A stretch of DNA of 5,689 nucleotides, taken from the NCBI GenBank assembly GCA_948543905.1, contig CAOVIS010000035.1:1-5689 (forward strand). The letters run 5' to 3'. The notes beneath the pieces were generated by a model, which saw only the letters and a list, made by a program, of their open reading frames with translations, did no database searches and was not told the DNA's origin. A program made the position numbers and the translations under genes. How positions within the stretch are numbered: position 1 is the first letter of the stretch; each line of letters begins with the position of its first letter. Shown here one piece after another: positions 5,347-5,689 of this stretch. This DNA comes from an uncultured Bacilli bacterium. Lineage in GTDB: Bacteria; Bacillota_I; Bacilli_A; RF39; UBA660.

Positions 5347-5689
5347 TTAACTCAATTTATCATAACTATTTTTCAAAATATATTCATAACGCATATTTAT
5401 TATCTTTTTATAATATTCTTTTCTAATGTCACTTATAAAAGGTGTATTATCAATTACTATATTTATTTCATTCAAATTAATTTTAGGAAACATTCTTCTT
5501 AAAGCATCATTACAATCTTTATTATTTAAACTAGAAATATAATCATAATAATTAATTTTTTTACCATCAATTTTTAAAGCTGAATTAGGAAAAACAAAAA
5601 CTCTAAACTTCATTTCATCATCATCATTGATAATTTCTTCTATCATCACATCATTAAGTTGAGGATACAAACAAGACGCACAATCATAG
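5347..5689 (-). CDS. C-terminal fragment of a protein entering from the right edge, tentatively HipA/CtkA-like kinase fold
   Basis: The frame stays open to the right edge. A TTG at 5670 could be read as a start, but it has no ribosome binding site and the codons before it (YDCASC) look like real protein, so the gene is 5'-truncated by the window. The visible 114 residues begin YDCASCLYPQL and continue through FRVFVFPNSAL, INYYDYISSL and ISDIRKEYYKKII to a Lys/Tyr-rich end. From memory this resembles the C-terminal lobe of HipA/CtkA-like Ser/Thr kinase-fold proteins of Firmicutes, in which a 'YDCGSCLYPQ'-type segment follows the catalytic loop. The catalytic residues themselves lie outside the window, so the family call is tentative and no toxin role can be claimed. 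Confidence 0.5.
   Translation of the reverse strand, partial: YDCASCLYPQLNDVMIEEIINDDDEMKFRVFVFPNSALKIDGKKINYYDYISSLNNKDCNDALRRMFPKINLNEINIVIDNTPFISDIRKEYYKKIINMRYEYILKNSYDKLS

Noticed and set aside
5347..5670. Complete 107-aa gene starting at TTG 5670.
   Set aside because: There is no ribosome binding site before that TTG, and the open frame continues with protein-like codons to the window edge, so it is a truncated larger gene.
1..5689. Use of TGA as tryptophan (Mycoplasma-type code).
   Set aside because: TGA acts as the stop in the ATGA overlap at 1814-1817 and at the end of the CPBP gene (3747-3749), and tryptophans in the genes are coded by TGG.

Overview
The window is strongly AT-rich and uses Shine-Dalgarno-led genes with TGA as a true stop (for example the ATGA stop/start overlap at 1814-1817). 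This suggests a low-GC Firmicute or Tenericute-like bacterium using the standard bacterial code. Uncultured gut Bacilli of the RF39 type are my best guess. The style of the proteins (Listeria-Bacteroides repeats, a small-pilin cluster, a CPBP protease, a YkuE-like phosphoesterase) fits this. The taxonomic guess is inference.

Left edge (1-126, + strand): the last 12 codons of what looks like an ABC-transporter ATPase. They are followed, behind a good ribosome binding site, by only the first dozen or so codons of a probable MacB/FtsX-type permease, which then runs into unrelated DNA and stops. From the other side, a minus-strand gene (36-416) resembling the N-terminal receiver-like domain of a TadZ/CpaE pilus-localisation protein runs into the same spot and ends in what is simply the antisense of the permease start. 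The two truncations meet inside a 14-base AT-rich word at 84-97. Both genes therefore look broken at one junction, either a real rearrangement or an assembly misjoin.

Secretion/pilus operon (2923 down to 84, minus strand): a near-consensus promoter (2958-2986) drives five tightly packed genes. In order these are two paralogous Cys-rich Flp-like small pilin candidates (92 and 85 aa), two paralogous larger TadE-like bitopic proteins (176 and 461 aa), and the truncated TadZ/CpaE-like gene. The first four all begin with a short G-containing leader followed directly by one hydrophobic helix. The 461-aa member carries an Asn/Thr-rich stalk and three Listeria-Bacteroides/InlB B-type repeats, making it a candidate pilus-associated adhesin. 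This operon is the most interesting system here. Its motor genes (CpaF, TadB/C) are not in the window.

Centre (3025-4617, + strand): a divergent promoter serves a two-gene unit, a CPBP (CAAX-type) membrane protease and a membrane-anchored metallophosphoesterase with unusual active-site motifs. The unit ends at a bidirectional terminator shared with the convergent gene.

Right (4605-5689, minus strand): a 214-aa soluble protein of unknown function with its own strong promoter, then the C-terminal part of a gene entering from the right edge, tentatively a HipA/CtkA-like kinase-fold protein.
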